Shown here one piece after another: positions 36,290 to 47,900 of a stretch of 64,000 nucleotides of DNA; position 1 is the first letter of the stretch; every line of letters starts with the position of its first letter. The stretch covers positions 5,375,307 through 5,439,306 of the forward strand of contig NC_019866.2 in assembly GCF_002234675.1 (NCBI RefSeq), given 5' to 3'. A program made the translations under genes and the position numbers. Below the pieces are notes generated by a model. It searched no databases and was not told the origin of the DNA. It saw only the letters and a program-made list of their open reading frames with translations. This DNA is from Oryzias latipes. Its lineage: Eukaryota > Chordata > Actinopteri > Beloniformes > Adrianichthyidae.

Positions 36290-36945
36290 CAGTGTTGGTG
36301 ATCTTACTTTTAAAAGTGATTAGTTATTACTAATATTAGTACTTGTTACATCGCCCAAAAAATATTTGAGTTTGTAACTTAGTTACTCAGCAAAGTGACT
36401 CCAGTCATATATTTCTGTCGAAATACGGCAATAAATTTAATATATTTCCTAAGCTGCCCCAAATAATTCAAGTGCAATAATTTGCTAAAAGTGAAACTTC
36501 CAGTATTCTAGTATATAGTTCTATGCTGTTTAATTATAACAGAGAGAGGACTGAAGTGTAGAAATGTAAATATTTATTCATCAGAATTATAACATAAAAA
36601 CACTGCCATATCAATGAATCCTCAAAACCTACTCCAGGAGCCATCACATATCAACGTATTGCATGTTTCCTAATTTTAGCTTAAATAAATAAAACTGATT
36701 CAGACACAATAACAGAGGAAAAATAGAAAAGTAGCAAAACCATCAACAGGAATCGTTGGAAAACCTCTATGTTTATTTTTTATCCAAATGAACATATTTT
36801 AACAAACACATATGGTAAGAGTCACCTTGCCAAGTAACTAATTACTTTTAAGATGCAGTGAATAAGTTACCAATTCAATTACTTTTTGGGAGATGTAACC
36901 AGTAACAATAACTGATTATTTTTAAAGTAAGATGCCTAACATTGA
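36290..36945. mobile_element. Degenerate hAT-type MITE
   Basis: Left end CAGTGTTGGTGATCTTACTT followed by AGTGATTAGTTATTAC; right end ends GTAAGATGCCTAACATTGAT. These inverted ends resemble the fish repeat with CAGTGTTGGGCAAGTTACTT termini. Non-coding, heavily mutated. Confidence 0.65.
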
Positions 36946-38046
36946 TGCTGAGCACAGAGAAAAATGTTCCTCTTAATGCCACATTTCCTGCTTCAGTTGC
37001 ATCACAAGGCTCAAGACAGAACAGCTTCTTTGCAGGAGGACTTGCATCACGAAGAACGACAGGAAGTTTGCCTGGTATAGTGAAACTTCAGTTCCTTTAA
37101 TGTTAGATGGTGAAAAGGCCTCTTGTGCATCCGCTCGTCTGTGCACGAGGGATGCTGCTTTCAGACTTGTCAAAAAAAGAGGCCGAACTTAAACAATGTT
37201 CAGGCAGAACAGTAAGAAATTAAAGTAAAATGAATTTACTTTTTCAACAAATATTGATTTAATTTGCTATCTTCCAACTGCTACAGCTGCATATCTAGAA
37301 GTCCTCTAATCTAGGTAAATAACTCATATGGCTTTAATGTTTTTGTTTTTTCAGCAAATAGTCTCTGGAAGAAAGTGAGACTGATAGGGAAATTATTTCT
37401 GCTTAAATGTGTGGGCATCAGGGCAGATTAACAAACGCTCAGTTAAAAAAAAGCTCGACATAGAAACAAGTCACATGAAATTTTACCACTGCACTTCCTC
37501 TACGCCGTTTTTTTTTTGTCTCACAGTTTTGCTAGAGCTTTGCCTGAAGCGTTTTTGAATTCTTCTACACATTCTGGTGGTTTTTGATACACGTCAGGTT
37601 ATGCAAATGTTTGATTTCCTCTTGTACCCTCCTGCTATGATTATATTAAAGTGTGTTCCTTTTGGGTTTAACTTGTTGCTTCCATTTCCTTTTAATAGCC
37701 AGATTTATTTGGTTTCAATTATTTCCTTCTTCTAGATGCACCTTCAAATGTTTCCTGGGAGTTTTCCTGTGAACCCCCAAATTGTTGGCAAAACCTGAAA
37801 CTTCCCATGGGCGGCTTTTGTTGGGATTTTTGGTGCAGGATGGTGAGTTGCTGGGGCACGGCTTCGCCTGCTCAGCATGCAGTCAATGTGGCATTATTGC
37901 ACCAACCGAGCACAGCGAGGAGGAGTTTTCCAGTGGAACTGCACGCAGAAGTGTCCATGTATCTCAGCGCGCTTGTTTAAAAAGGCAAACCACATGTTGG
38001 AGAGTTGTGTTATGACATTTCCTCCTGGATCTTTTCCACTCGTGCC

Positions 38047-38140
38047 TCAATTCAATTCAATTTCATTTATATAGCCCAATATGACAACAATAGTCATCTC
38101 CATGGGCTTCATACCGGTAATTACACAGTTCTGCTGCAGC
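38047..38140. repeat. Common fish repeat fragment
   Basis: AATTCAATTCAATTTCATTT followed by ATATAGCCCAATATGACAAC resembles the widespread teleost repeat with TTTATTTATATAGCGCCAAATCAC. Short remnant only. Confidence 0.5.
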
Positions 38141-38958
38141 AGAGGTCTTGTGGTTCCAGGTTTTGGGAATTAGATTTATTCAAAAGACCTCTCCAATTTT
38201 ACACACTTTTTGTTAAACGGACGAATACAGCTGACAAGTTGGAGGAGAAGAGTCTGTGTGTCTCAGAGACAATAGAAGACCGGGGCTTCTCAGATTGTGC
38301 AGGAAGCCTCGAGCTGCCATTGGTTTGAACCGGTTCAAACATGCTTTCTGACACACTCAAGCTCAGAGACAAACTGGGGGCTCATTCCATACAGGCCACT
38401 CATGTTACGGCCTGCTTTTAGAGCAGAGGAAAGAGGGGCTCAGGGGGGGATGTGGGCGGAGGACTGGAGCTGCAGAGGGAGGGCAGAGCAGACAGAAAGA
38501 GGGCTGGGGCTCAGTCATGGGGCGGAGAGCAGGAAGGGCTTCAGGCGTTGGACCGCGGTGATAAGCAGAGCTGGGGAGTTTGTGACCACGTGATGAAAAG
38601 AAACGCAAGAGGTGAAGATGGGCCTGCTGGAGGAGGATTGGTTCAGGTTTGAGATCAGCTGCTGTTGATCCAAGCAGGAAGAGAACTGGTTTGTGGGGGG
38701 AGTAGGGGAGTCAGGGCTTGTCTGAACAGAAAGAATGACTCAGAAAGCTTGGCCTCACTATTCCTAGGGAGAGGACTGAAACGACGTCAGAACAAGACGG
38801 AATGAAGTAAAAGCAAAGGACCAGAGAGCAGCACGCTGGTGTCAGAGTGAAGAAGAGGGGAGGTGAAATCTGAACTCCCAGCCAGCAGCACAGACAGAGA
38901 ACCAGGGCTGTGAGGAGGGCAGACAGGAAAACCCAAGGTCAGGGGCCGAACCAGGGGC

Positions 38959-41900
38959 ATGAAGAGACATCCCTTAAACGAACTCTTTTCCATGATGATT
39001 ACTTTTCTCTTTGTGGGGAGCCTGCTGACCAGTCTGGGCTGGTACATGGTGGACAGCAAGTAAGTTCCCTCCTGAAAAATGTCTGCTTTGCTGCAATTAC
39101 AGATGCAGTTTCGAATACGTCTTTTTGAGCAGTTTGGAGTCTCTGTTTGTTATCACACCACAGAGACACACACACCCTCCCCAGCACTTCATGAAAGAGA
39201 AATGATAGACTAAAACATGCCGTGAAGCACAGCGGCAGCCAAAACACTGTGTTTTCATTCTATTCTGTCATGCATGTCAGTTTGAGCCCAGCTATGAATA
39301 ATAGTAGATAAAACTGTCATCAAACTGAGAAGAGCTGTGAAAAGAGCGAACGCGGTGGTCCAGCATCAACAAAAGCATATGAAAACAGAACAATGTCATG
39401 AAAAATGTTTATTTATCCTCCATACAGCACATGCCATTAAAAATGCAAAGACTTGTGGCCTCAAAATAAAAAAAATAGCAAAGATTTTCACTTAACAAAA
39501 GACTGATTTCAACTTTTTATGGATTCTTTAAATTTTACATTCTATTTTTTGTCCTACCTGACTCTGTTTCGTCTGCATTGTTAGGTTCTGGTCCTCAAGA
39601 GATCTAAAACAGGAAGAGGAAGCACATCCAAAGAAAGTCCTACCACAGTCTGTGCGTTGCTGAAATATAACCAGCTTGCGTGCAAAACAATACCTACAGG
39701 AAATGAATATCTATTGATGCAGACAAAGTTATTTAAATAAAGTATTCAAAATATCTTACATGTTAGGACGAAGAGCGTTTACAGTCAATACCTGCTTCTT
39801 ATGTCACTTCCGTCTGTTTCTTCTTTTTTATTTGTATTTCTTCGTGTAATGTACATCCACTTCTGCCTCCTCAGAAGAAAAGCTCCGAAAGTTGCCTGAC
39901 CCCTGCAAAAATTGCGAGTGAAAACACACCACCAGCAGCTTTTTTAGTTTAGTAACCTCCTCTTGTGTAAAACAATTTAAAAATTAAGTTCAACTAAAAA
40001 TGAAAGTTGAGTTGCGAGAATTAGATTTCCTTTTACAGTATTGAGTATCTTCTGTTACCACCAAAATATAATTTAACAGGATAATCACACCTTTTTAAGT
40101 TGACCGCTGATTTAAAAACATAGTTTCAACTAGTTTTTTAATTTAGCTGAAATACGTTTTTGTTGTATTAAATTTTATACAATAATGATGAAGTCAAGTT
40201 TTTGATTTTCAATAGCTTTTTTTATGGCATTAATACAATAAATTACCTGACAACATGAGTGCTTGGCATTTAAATGTTTAATTTCAGCGCAAAATATAAA
40301 ATCCCCCTACAAAATAAAAGCTCTGCCCCTAAATGCTCACAATTTTTAAATTGAACAGTGACATTTAGGTTTAAACAAAGCTATTTGCTTCAATGTTAAA
40401 CTGGAGTACCAAATGTGTTACATGAGTTAAAACTCTGCCTTTTAAATATACTTTTGTTTTAAAAAAAATTAACATTTCACACATTCCTGGATGTAAAGAC
40501 ATTTTAAAACCTTTTGACTGAAAACAAATATTTCGGTAACATTTGGAACTGCACAACATCAACAACATGGTTGCCTTTTCATTGGTAAACCATCTGTAGT
40601 ATTAAAAAATGGTCCTGTTCTAGGCGCTCATTACTTTTGCACTGGGTTTCTGGCCATCAAAGCCAAATAACAACTTATGAAATCCATCAAAAGTGCATTT
40701 AAGTTTCTTTGCTCAGATTCCGAACATAAAGTATCCCCATCAGTAAAGCACAGCTCCTTGGTATATGTCTTGAACATCCATCATTTTTGTTCCCTCTATC
40801 ATAATGACTGCTTTCTTGTTTGACTGGATGGTCTGGTTATCAATGGTTCCAATCATCATTTTTTCATAAAGTACTGCTTCAAACCCGTCTCTGTCCTTGT
40901 AATGTTCGTGGCATCATTTTAAACATGAAACAATCCAGGAATGACTAGGTGTCAAATAGAACTTGCTTTTAGGCTATATAATGTGCTGAGTGAACCTGTC
41001 TGAAATGTCATGTGTGGCAGTTACCAAGACTTAAATAGACTTGTTAGCAAGTGACTGCTTTGAAGCAGGCGTTTCTGATGAGGGCAGTTTTATTCTTCTT
41101 TTTCTTCTTCTTCTTATTAGTAGAACTAATTGTGGTAGTAGATGATTTGTACATATTTATTAAAGGGCCCATATCACATGTGTCAAACTCAAGGCCAAAT
41201 GTGGCCCATCATGTTATTTCATGTGTTAGGAAGAAGAGCGTTCACAGTCTATACCTGCTTCTTATGTCACTTCCGGCTGTTTCTTCTTCTTTTTTTTTTA
41301 GTAATGTACATCCACCCCTGCCTCCTCAGAAGAAAAGCCCTCCGAAGTTGCCAGACCCCTGCAAAAACTGCGAGTGAGAACACACCACCTCCAGCTTATT
41401 TCATTTAGTAACCTCCTCTTGTGTAAAACAATTTAATAATTGGTACATTTCCATGTTTGGGTCACAGTGAGAACATCATGAAAGCTTTAGAGCTGTATTC
41501 TGAGCCCTGGAAGAAGCAGGAGGACAACTACCATCAGTTCAGGTAACAGAAAGCCTCTCTTTGTCTTGCATGGTTATTATACACCTCCAGGCTGTAAATA
41601 CCATAACTCTTGTGTGTCCCATGCAAAACGCTAAAACCTCATGGGACTCACATGGCCGTCTGATCTGAAGCATTATCTTTAGGCCAGTCCTGAAACTTTA
41701 AAAGAAAACAGCAAAATTGTGACTGCGGTGGTCAAACCACGCTAACATTGACCATGTCATCTTCTTATAGACAAAAGGATCACCCAGCTAAATATGAGAA
41801 AATAAGAATGGGAACAGTCTTCTTTTAGATCAACTTCTATGGTCAAACATCCATTTTTCATTTGGATTTTGTAGTAATCCGCGTAAGGGTGCATTCGAGA

Positions 41901-44900
41901 ACCAAAAGAAACACAAGTTTTCATCAGAAAGGCTTTTCCCACTATCTTTGGACAGTATATCCCTCTTTCAGTTTGAGTGTCTGCGGTGTTTTAGGTCTCA
42001 GCTCAACAGCAAGTGTCATGGACTTGAAAAGGCCATCATCACCCAGGCCAACACGCCGCAGGGAACCAAGCTTGTTTACGATGCGGAGAGGAAGAGGACT
42101 CTGGTGGTGAACGCAGAGGTTTTCAACACCTTTATCAAGGTCGGCTCCTCCTTTCTTCCTTCCTTTTGTTGGTTTCTAAACTATTACTTCAGGTTTATTT
42201 GAACTGATGTAAGTAATCAGGGAATCATTAAGCTGGGACATCACTAAAACTTGTTGCTTTATCTCTGGGTCACAATGAAAGAACACATCTTTAACTGAAT
42301 CTACTGGCTTGCAGCCGGCACTAATGTACTTTTATGATCACACTTCAATATTCTTTTGATCTATTGTAAAAGTGTTCCCAGTGGCAAGCTTGTTACACGT
42401 GGCCCTCCCAGCGTATTTTCTACATCACAAAAACGCTCTGTTTCCGTCAGCAATTTTTAATCTACTCCTGATTCACAACGATTTGAATAAAGCAATACTT
42501 AGAAAAATGAAATTTTGATCTTAAGTTTTCTACATACAGGTCCTCCATGATCAGAAAAAAGCCACAAGAACATGTTCAATTAATAAAAACAAAGTTTCAT
42601 CGGAGTGGGTCTTTAACTGGAGGTCCTCTTTAAAAATTCTAAAACTAATGGAAAATAAAGTTTACAATCTGTAAAGCTCAAAGATTGGGTAATTTCAGTC
42701 CAATCCCCAGGTTAAGAGAACCATGTCAAACATTTTACAAAAAATAATTGGCTAAAATCTTATTTTAATCAACTTTGACTTTTATAAAAAAAAGTGCAGT
42801 ATTTTCCTAATAAAAAGGTAATTTAAAATGCATTGCATAAATATTGTGATCGCCGGTGCACTTGCAACTTTAATCTTGAATCAGTAAAACATGCCCCTTC
42901 ATGTTTAAGGCTTGTTTCTAGCATATACTGACCAGAGATAACTTTATGTGCACTGACTCAGCTGAGGGACTTTTATGCTATATCATGCAAATCACAAATA
43001 TTTTGTTTTCTATATAAAACAAGCTGCAGTTTCAATTTAACTTCAGTTTCTTTTGTTAAATGATTATAAAATTAGGAATATTGAACAATGATTATATGAA
43101 TGATTGTCTGTTTATCAATTTTCTAGAAGGCATTACACATACTAGAAGTTTTACTAAATAGATCCTCCATTGATAAATATTTATAAAGAAATCATGCAGA
43201 TCCAGCTCTTTGTCAACACCCATTCACTAACTTTCTCAGTCTGTTAAGGTTTGTGAGTCAGCCTTTGTATTTCTGGTGTGAGACTGCCTTTGTTCCCATC
43301 AGAACGGCGGTGAAGGAAGTTTGGATTTTTGTGCTTCGATTGTTGCTAGGGTAACGTGAAGCCATGTAAACAAAACTTATTGCATTGGCGATTATGAGCA
43401 TAAATACAGAAATAAAAAAATACAGAAGCTGTTTTTTAATGTCGCTACAAGGAGTTACAGCTTTTACCTTGATTTAACTGTTTCCAAGCAGTTACACCAG
43501 TGTTTCACCGAGCACATGTTACGGGGGTCTTTATGGTCTGATTTATGACATTTTACTCGTATTTCTTCAGACAGAGTAAAGTATTTTTATTTAGTTCTAC
43601 ATTTTTGAAAGTCAAGGAATATCTATTGCTGTCTCATGCATCACTCAGGGGCTTCAAACTATGAGGCTGATAGCTATTTGACAGAAAATGAACTATAATA
43701 CAGTAATTTTGATAAAGAAGCAGCTTTACATCACATTAATATCTATAAAAAAGTGTGCATTTTATGTGTAGTCTATGCCAGAAATTGTATATAAAAACAC
43801 TCAGGTTTCCCACTTCAGAGGTGTCCTTCATACTTTTATTGGCTTTACTCTGGTAAAGCCAAATTGCTTTAAAATGTAGGGAAGTGGATCGTACCACTCT
43901 ATATTAAGGAATTTGAAAATAGACATTGTTGAGCATTGTGTAAGCTTATTTTACAATTACAATTTAACTAAATGTGTAGCTCAAATGCTTTAGCCCTTTA
44001 AATATAAGTATTTTTAGTAACAAAGATTTTGTTTTAGAAATTTCTATCTTATTGTGTATTTTAGGGGAAAAAAACATGAATAAAAAAGAACTACCATCAT
44101 CTGTTTGATTTTTCTTTGGGCTGAAAAAAAATAAACCACCTGCAAATCATGAAAAAGAAAAACATAAAGTAAAAATTTAAAAATTCAAATTACTAAGATA
44201 ACCAATGTTTTCCTAAAGTCACAGTGACTTGCACACAAGAAAGTAAAAAAAAATGTTTCCTTAAACACTCCTTTTCCTTGCAAGTTAAGAAAAGCAAAAG
44301 TGAAGCTGTCATCTGACAGAATAACTTGTATTTTGATGATTTAATTAAGAATAAGAAAAAGAGTAGGTGGGAACCAGTTTGGAAAAGGGCTGGTTAGTAT
44401 GAGCAGACAATTGATAAGTTGAAGGATTTGTGCAAAAATGGATTCCTTTGAATGATGATTAAAGTAAAAAATATTGATTTTTAAACATTACTCTAATTTC
44501 TTTTTAAATCATTTCTAAATAGAAAATTTTAGAAATGCAAAAACAGTTTTGCTTGACTTGCTGTGAGGCTGAACAGCTAATCAAAATGATCTCACCAGCT
44601 GCTTCAACACACACGACTCTCACGGTTACAGCAAACGTGACAGATTTTCTAAAAGCCACCCTATTTTAGACCAACATGAAGACCATCTCACATAATCATG
44701 CAGTCGAGCACATTTTGTTTAAGCAAAGAACATAATGGAATATTTACTTTTAAGTTCTTCAACCTAATAAGAAAACAGATTATAACACTGCTCCTTAATT
44801 ATTGTGCCTTTAAAGCTCAGATTCGCCTTCACCCCTGGCCTTTGACATTAGCCAAAATTTGCCAAATTTGGAGAAATTGTTCTGTCTTCAAATCATATTT

Positions 44901-47900
44901 CTTTAGTTCTTTTCATTTTGATTTTTCATGGCACTTGTGTTTTTTTATAAAATGCTCAGGATGGTATTTTGAACGTTACATCTCCAGTGACACATCAAAA
45001 ACTGGAAACCTTGTAAAACAAAGAAAAATTCAATATTTTTCATTGCATATGCAGAAATACAGGAACATTTTAAGATGACAGGAAACAAAAGTAATGAAAA
45101 GTTACTAGAGAAGTAAGAAAACTGCACTTACAGTTTTAAAATCGCGGAAAAAAGACCAAATGATGAATGATGAAGCCAAAGGAAATGTTTTTTTAAAGTC
45201 ACTGAAACTTTGTTCCTGTTTAACATCAGGATTTTCTCTTGTTGGCTGGAGGCACTCTGAGCGGAGGTGAAATCTCTACTTGTGCCGTCAGATCTTTTTT
45301 TCCTGTATTTCAGAGAAATAAGTACAGGCTGCATACATTATAAGATGTAAAAAAATAAAATAAAATAAAAACTGGGTTGGCACCAACAGAGCAAAGTCCT
45401 GGAAGACTATGACGGGAGTTACTAAAACAAAAAACAGAAAACAAAAATTCCTTGACCTTAATGAGGAGGAAAAATAGTAATTGTATTGTATAAACGCTGA
45501 AAAACAAAGTTATCAGAGTGTGTTAAACCCATTAAAAAAATCTCAAAGAATAAAATGTGTTTAAACGACTACTGTGAAAACAAATTAATTTACCCAGCTG
45601 GGATCAATAAAGTATCTTTATTTTATCTTATTTTAATGCCTTTAGGGTTAGGGTATACAGTAGGTCAGCAAGAGTCAAGACTGTTAGTTGATGATCTCAC
45701 AACCAACAGTTTTTTTGGGAAAGTTTTAGACCAAACTGATAAAATTCTATAAACGTTTGCCATTTAAAGGATGAATTCTTAAATTTGCGCAAACAGTTTT
45801 TAACTCAAAATTGAACATAAACGTAAAATAAGTTTATATAAATCGAACGTTGACAAAAACATTTCACAAACCTTTGCACAGTTATAAACTGAAAAACAAT
45901 AAAAAGAAGGAAAAAAAGAGAATTGTTGGAGTTAAAATTGTGTCTTTTTCATGGAAACACTGAAAATGATTGATAAGATTAGAACTGTTTAGTGTCCAAG
46001 TGAGAAAAATATAATCAGGTTCCTGAGGCTACTTCTGCTTATGGTTGAAGCTGATATATAAAAAAAGAGTTTGATCTATCAGGAGAGAAAAATCTAAGAT
46101 AAGTTTCAAAGATAATACTGCGTCTTTCGGTCACAGCCGGTGACATATAGTTGGTTGGTTGTTGGTTGTTTTTTCCTAAGTAAAAAAATTTGGATTCATA
46201 AATATATTTTTTCCATCATTTTGATTTCATGAACTCTGACAGTAAAAGTATGAATTTCAGTTTTTGGCAGTGTAGCGATGGTTGGCAGCGAGACAAAAAG
46301 CTTCTCATGCCGACCTTTTTCTCTTTGATCAGGAAGCGTTTCACAGGTAGCTTTATTGAAAAGTAACTCTTTAAGTAGAACAGGATTTACTGCCTTGCAC
46401 CTTCACCTTTGATTGTTTTACGATTGTTTTTAATTTCATTTTATGTATCTTATTCTCAATCTTATGTTTTTATATACTTATTATGTCTTTAATTTTAGCA
46501 TCTTGTCATGATTATAGCCCCAGTGTTTCCTGTTTGGATCTCCTCGGCCTGGGCTTGCCGGTTTGGTCGGTGGTCGTTGCTGCAGTTGTCGCCCTTGCTG
46601 GGGCAGCTGGAGTTTAACTTTGCAGCCTCACAGCTGTGAAGTGGACCCGGTTGCTGTCCCAGTTTGGGGGGTAACTGTGGCGATGCTCCTATGGCCAGGC
46701 TGACTCCTGGTATGAGGAGATTCCAAAATACTGTTTCCTCACAGCAGAAACCAACTCTTACATTTCTTTTAGAAGTTACATAGTCATTACTCATTGTACG
46801 TGGGGGTGATGGGTCGTATGTTTTAACAGAGGGGAGTGAGAAAGGTGAAGGGTGGGTTGGGTTTTTACTGTAATATTGTGAGTTTTTTGTTTTAAATATT
46901 AAAGCGCTTCAAGCTGCGCAATGCATGAGAAGCGCTATTTTATAAATATAGTTTGATTTGATTCAATTCGATTCGATTTAATTTGATTTGATTTGATTTT
47001 ATATCATTTGATTTGATTTGATTTGAAACAAAAACATTTCCCAGTTTAATTCAACGTGCTACCTTTCAAATAGGTGAATGAAACATGACAACAAACTGAA
47101 ACATATCAAACTTTCACTCTAAGGTTGGCCCTGGATCAGGAAATGGTTCTTTGTACAATGGAGCAAACAAAGAGGAATATTCTTCCTCTCAGACCTGTTA
47201 CTTCTTCTTAAAGAAGCTCTTCTATCCTCGACTCATTACTTATAGTAATGTCACACGTACAAAATGGTTATTTGTACAAAAAACTCATGTCAGTATCCTT
47301 AAACAGTCAGACTGCAACCTCTCCACCACGACCAAAGAGCTGTCATAGGAGACAAGATGGACCTGAACAAGACTGGGATGAACCAGTCTACAATGAGCAG
47401 CAGCTTGGGAAATGATCAACTTTTTCATCAGTTATTAGAAAATGGAAGAAACACTGACAATCTCTGACCACCTGGAGGTCCATGGAAAATCTCACCTGAT
47501 GGAGAACAAATGATCAAGAGAATTGTGAGGAAACAGCACAGAACTACATGGGGGAAGTGGTCAATGATCTGAAGAGATCTGGGATCACAATAACAAAGAT
47601 TACACACAATATCTTTGTGTGGATTCATATTCTGCAGAGCTCTACAGGCCCTCCTGCTTAACCCTTGTGCTGTCCTAGGCACTGTAACGTTGGGAGTTGG
47701 GTCATCTAGACCCAGTAGACAGTGCGCTGAACCTTTTTTCTTCAATGATTTGTGATCTTCACTGTGTCCATGGATTACATGATTTCCACCTTTATCCACC
47801 TTTGTCATGGTAGGGAGAACACGTCAATGTAAGGCATCTAAGATAGCGCAAGGGTTAAACCAGCCTAAGGATGACCACCTTAATGATCCAGACGAGGATT

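Larger units (their letters stand above)
34870..38958. other. Intergenic space between rpl19 and the sialyltransferase gene
   Basis: No gene recognised. Contains a degenerate hAT-type MITE at 36290-36945 and a repeat fragment at 38047-38140. The last 550 bases (38400-38958) are purine-rich and G-rich and probably include the 5'UTR/promoter of the downstream gene, but no start site is evident. Confidence 0.6.

Noticed and set aside
39888..39917. Use of the upstream st8sia exon-2 copy as an alternative coding exon
   Set aside because: Lost acceptor, one-base deletion and an early stop after the only nearby AG make normal coding use impossible; kept as a decayed copy.
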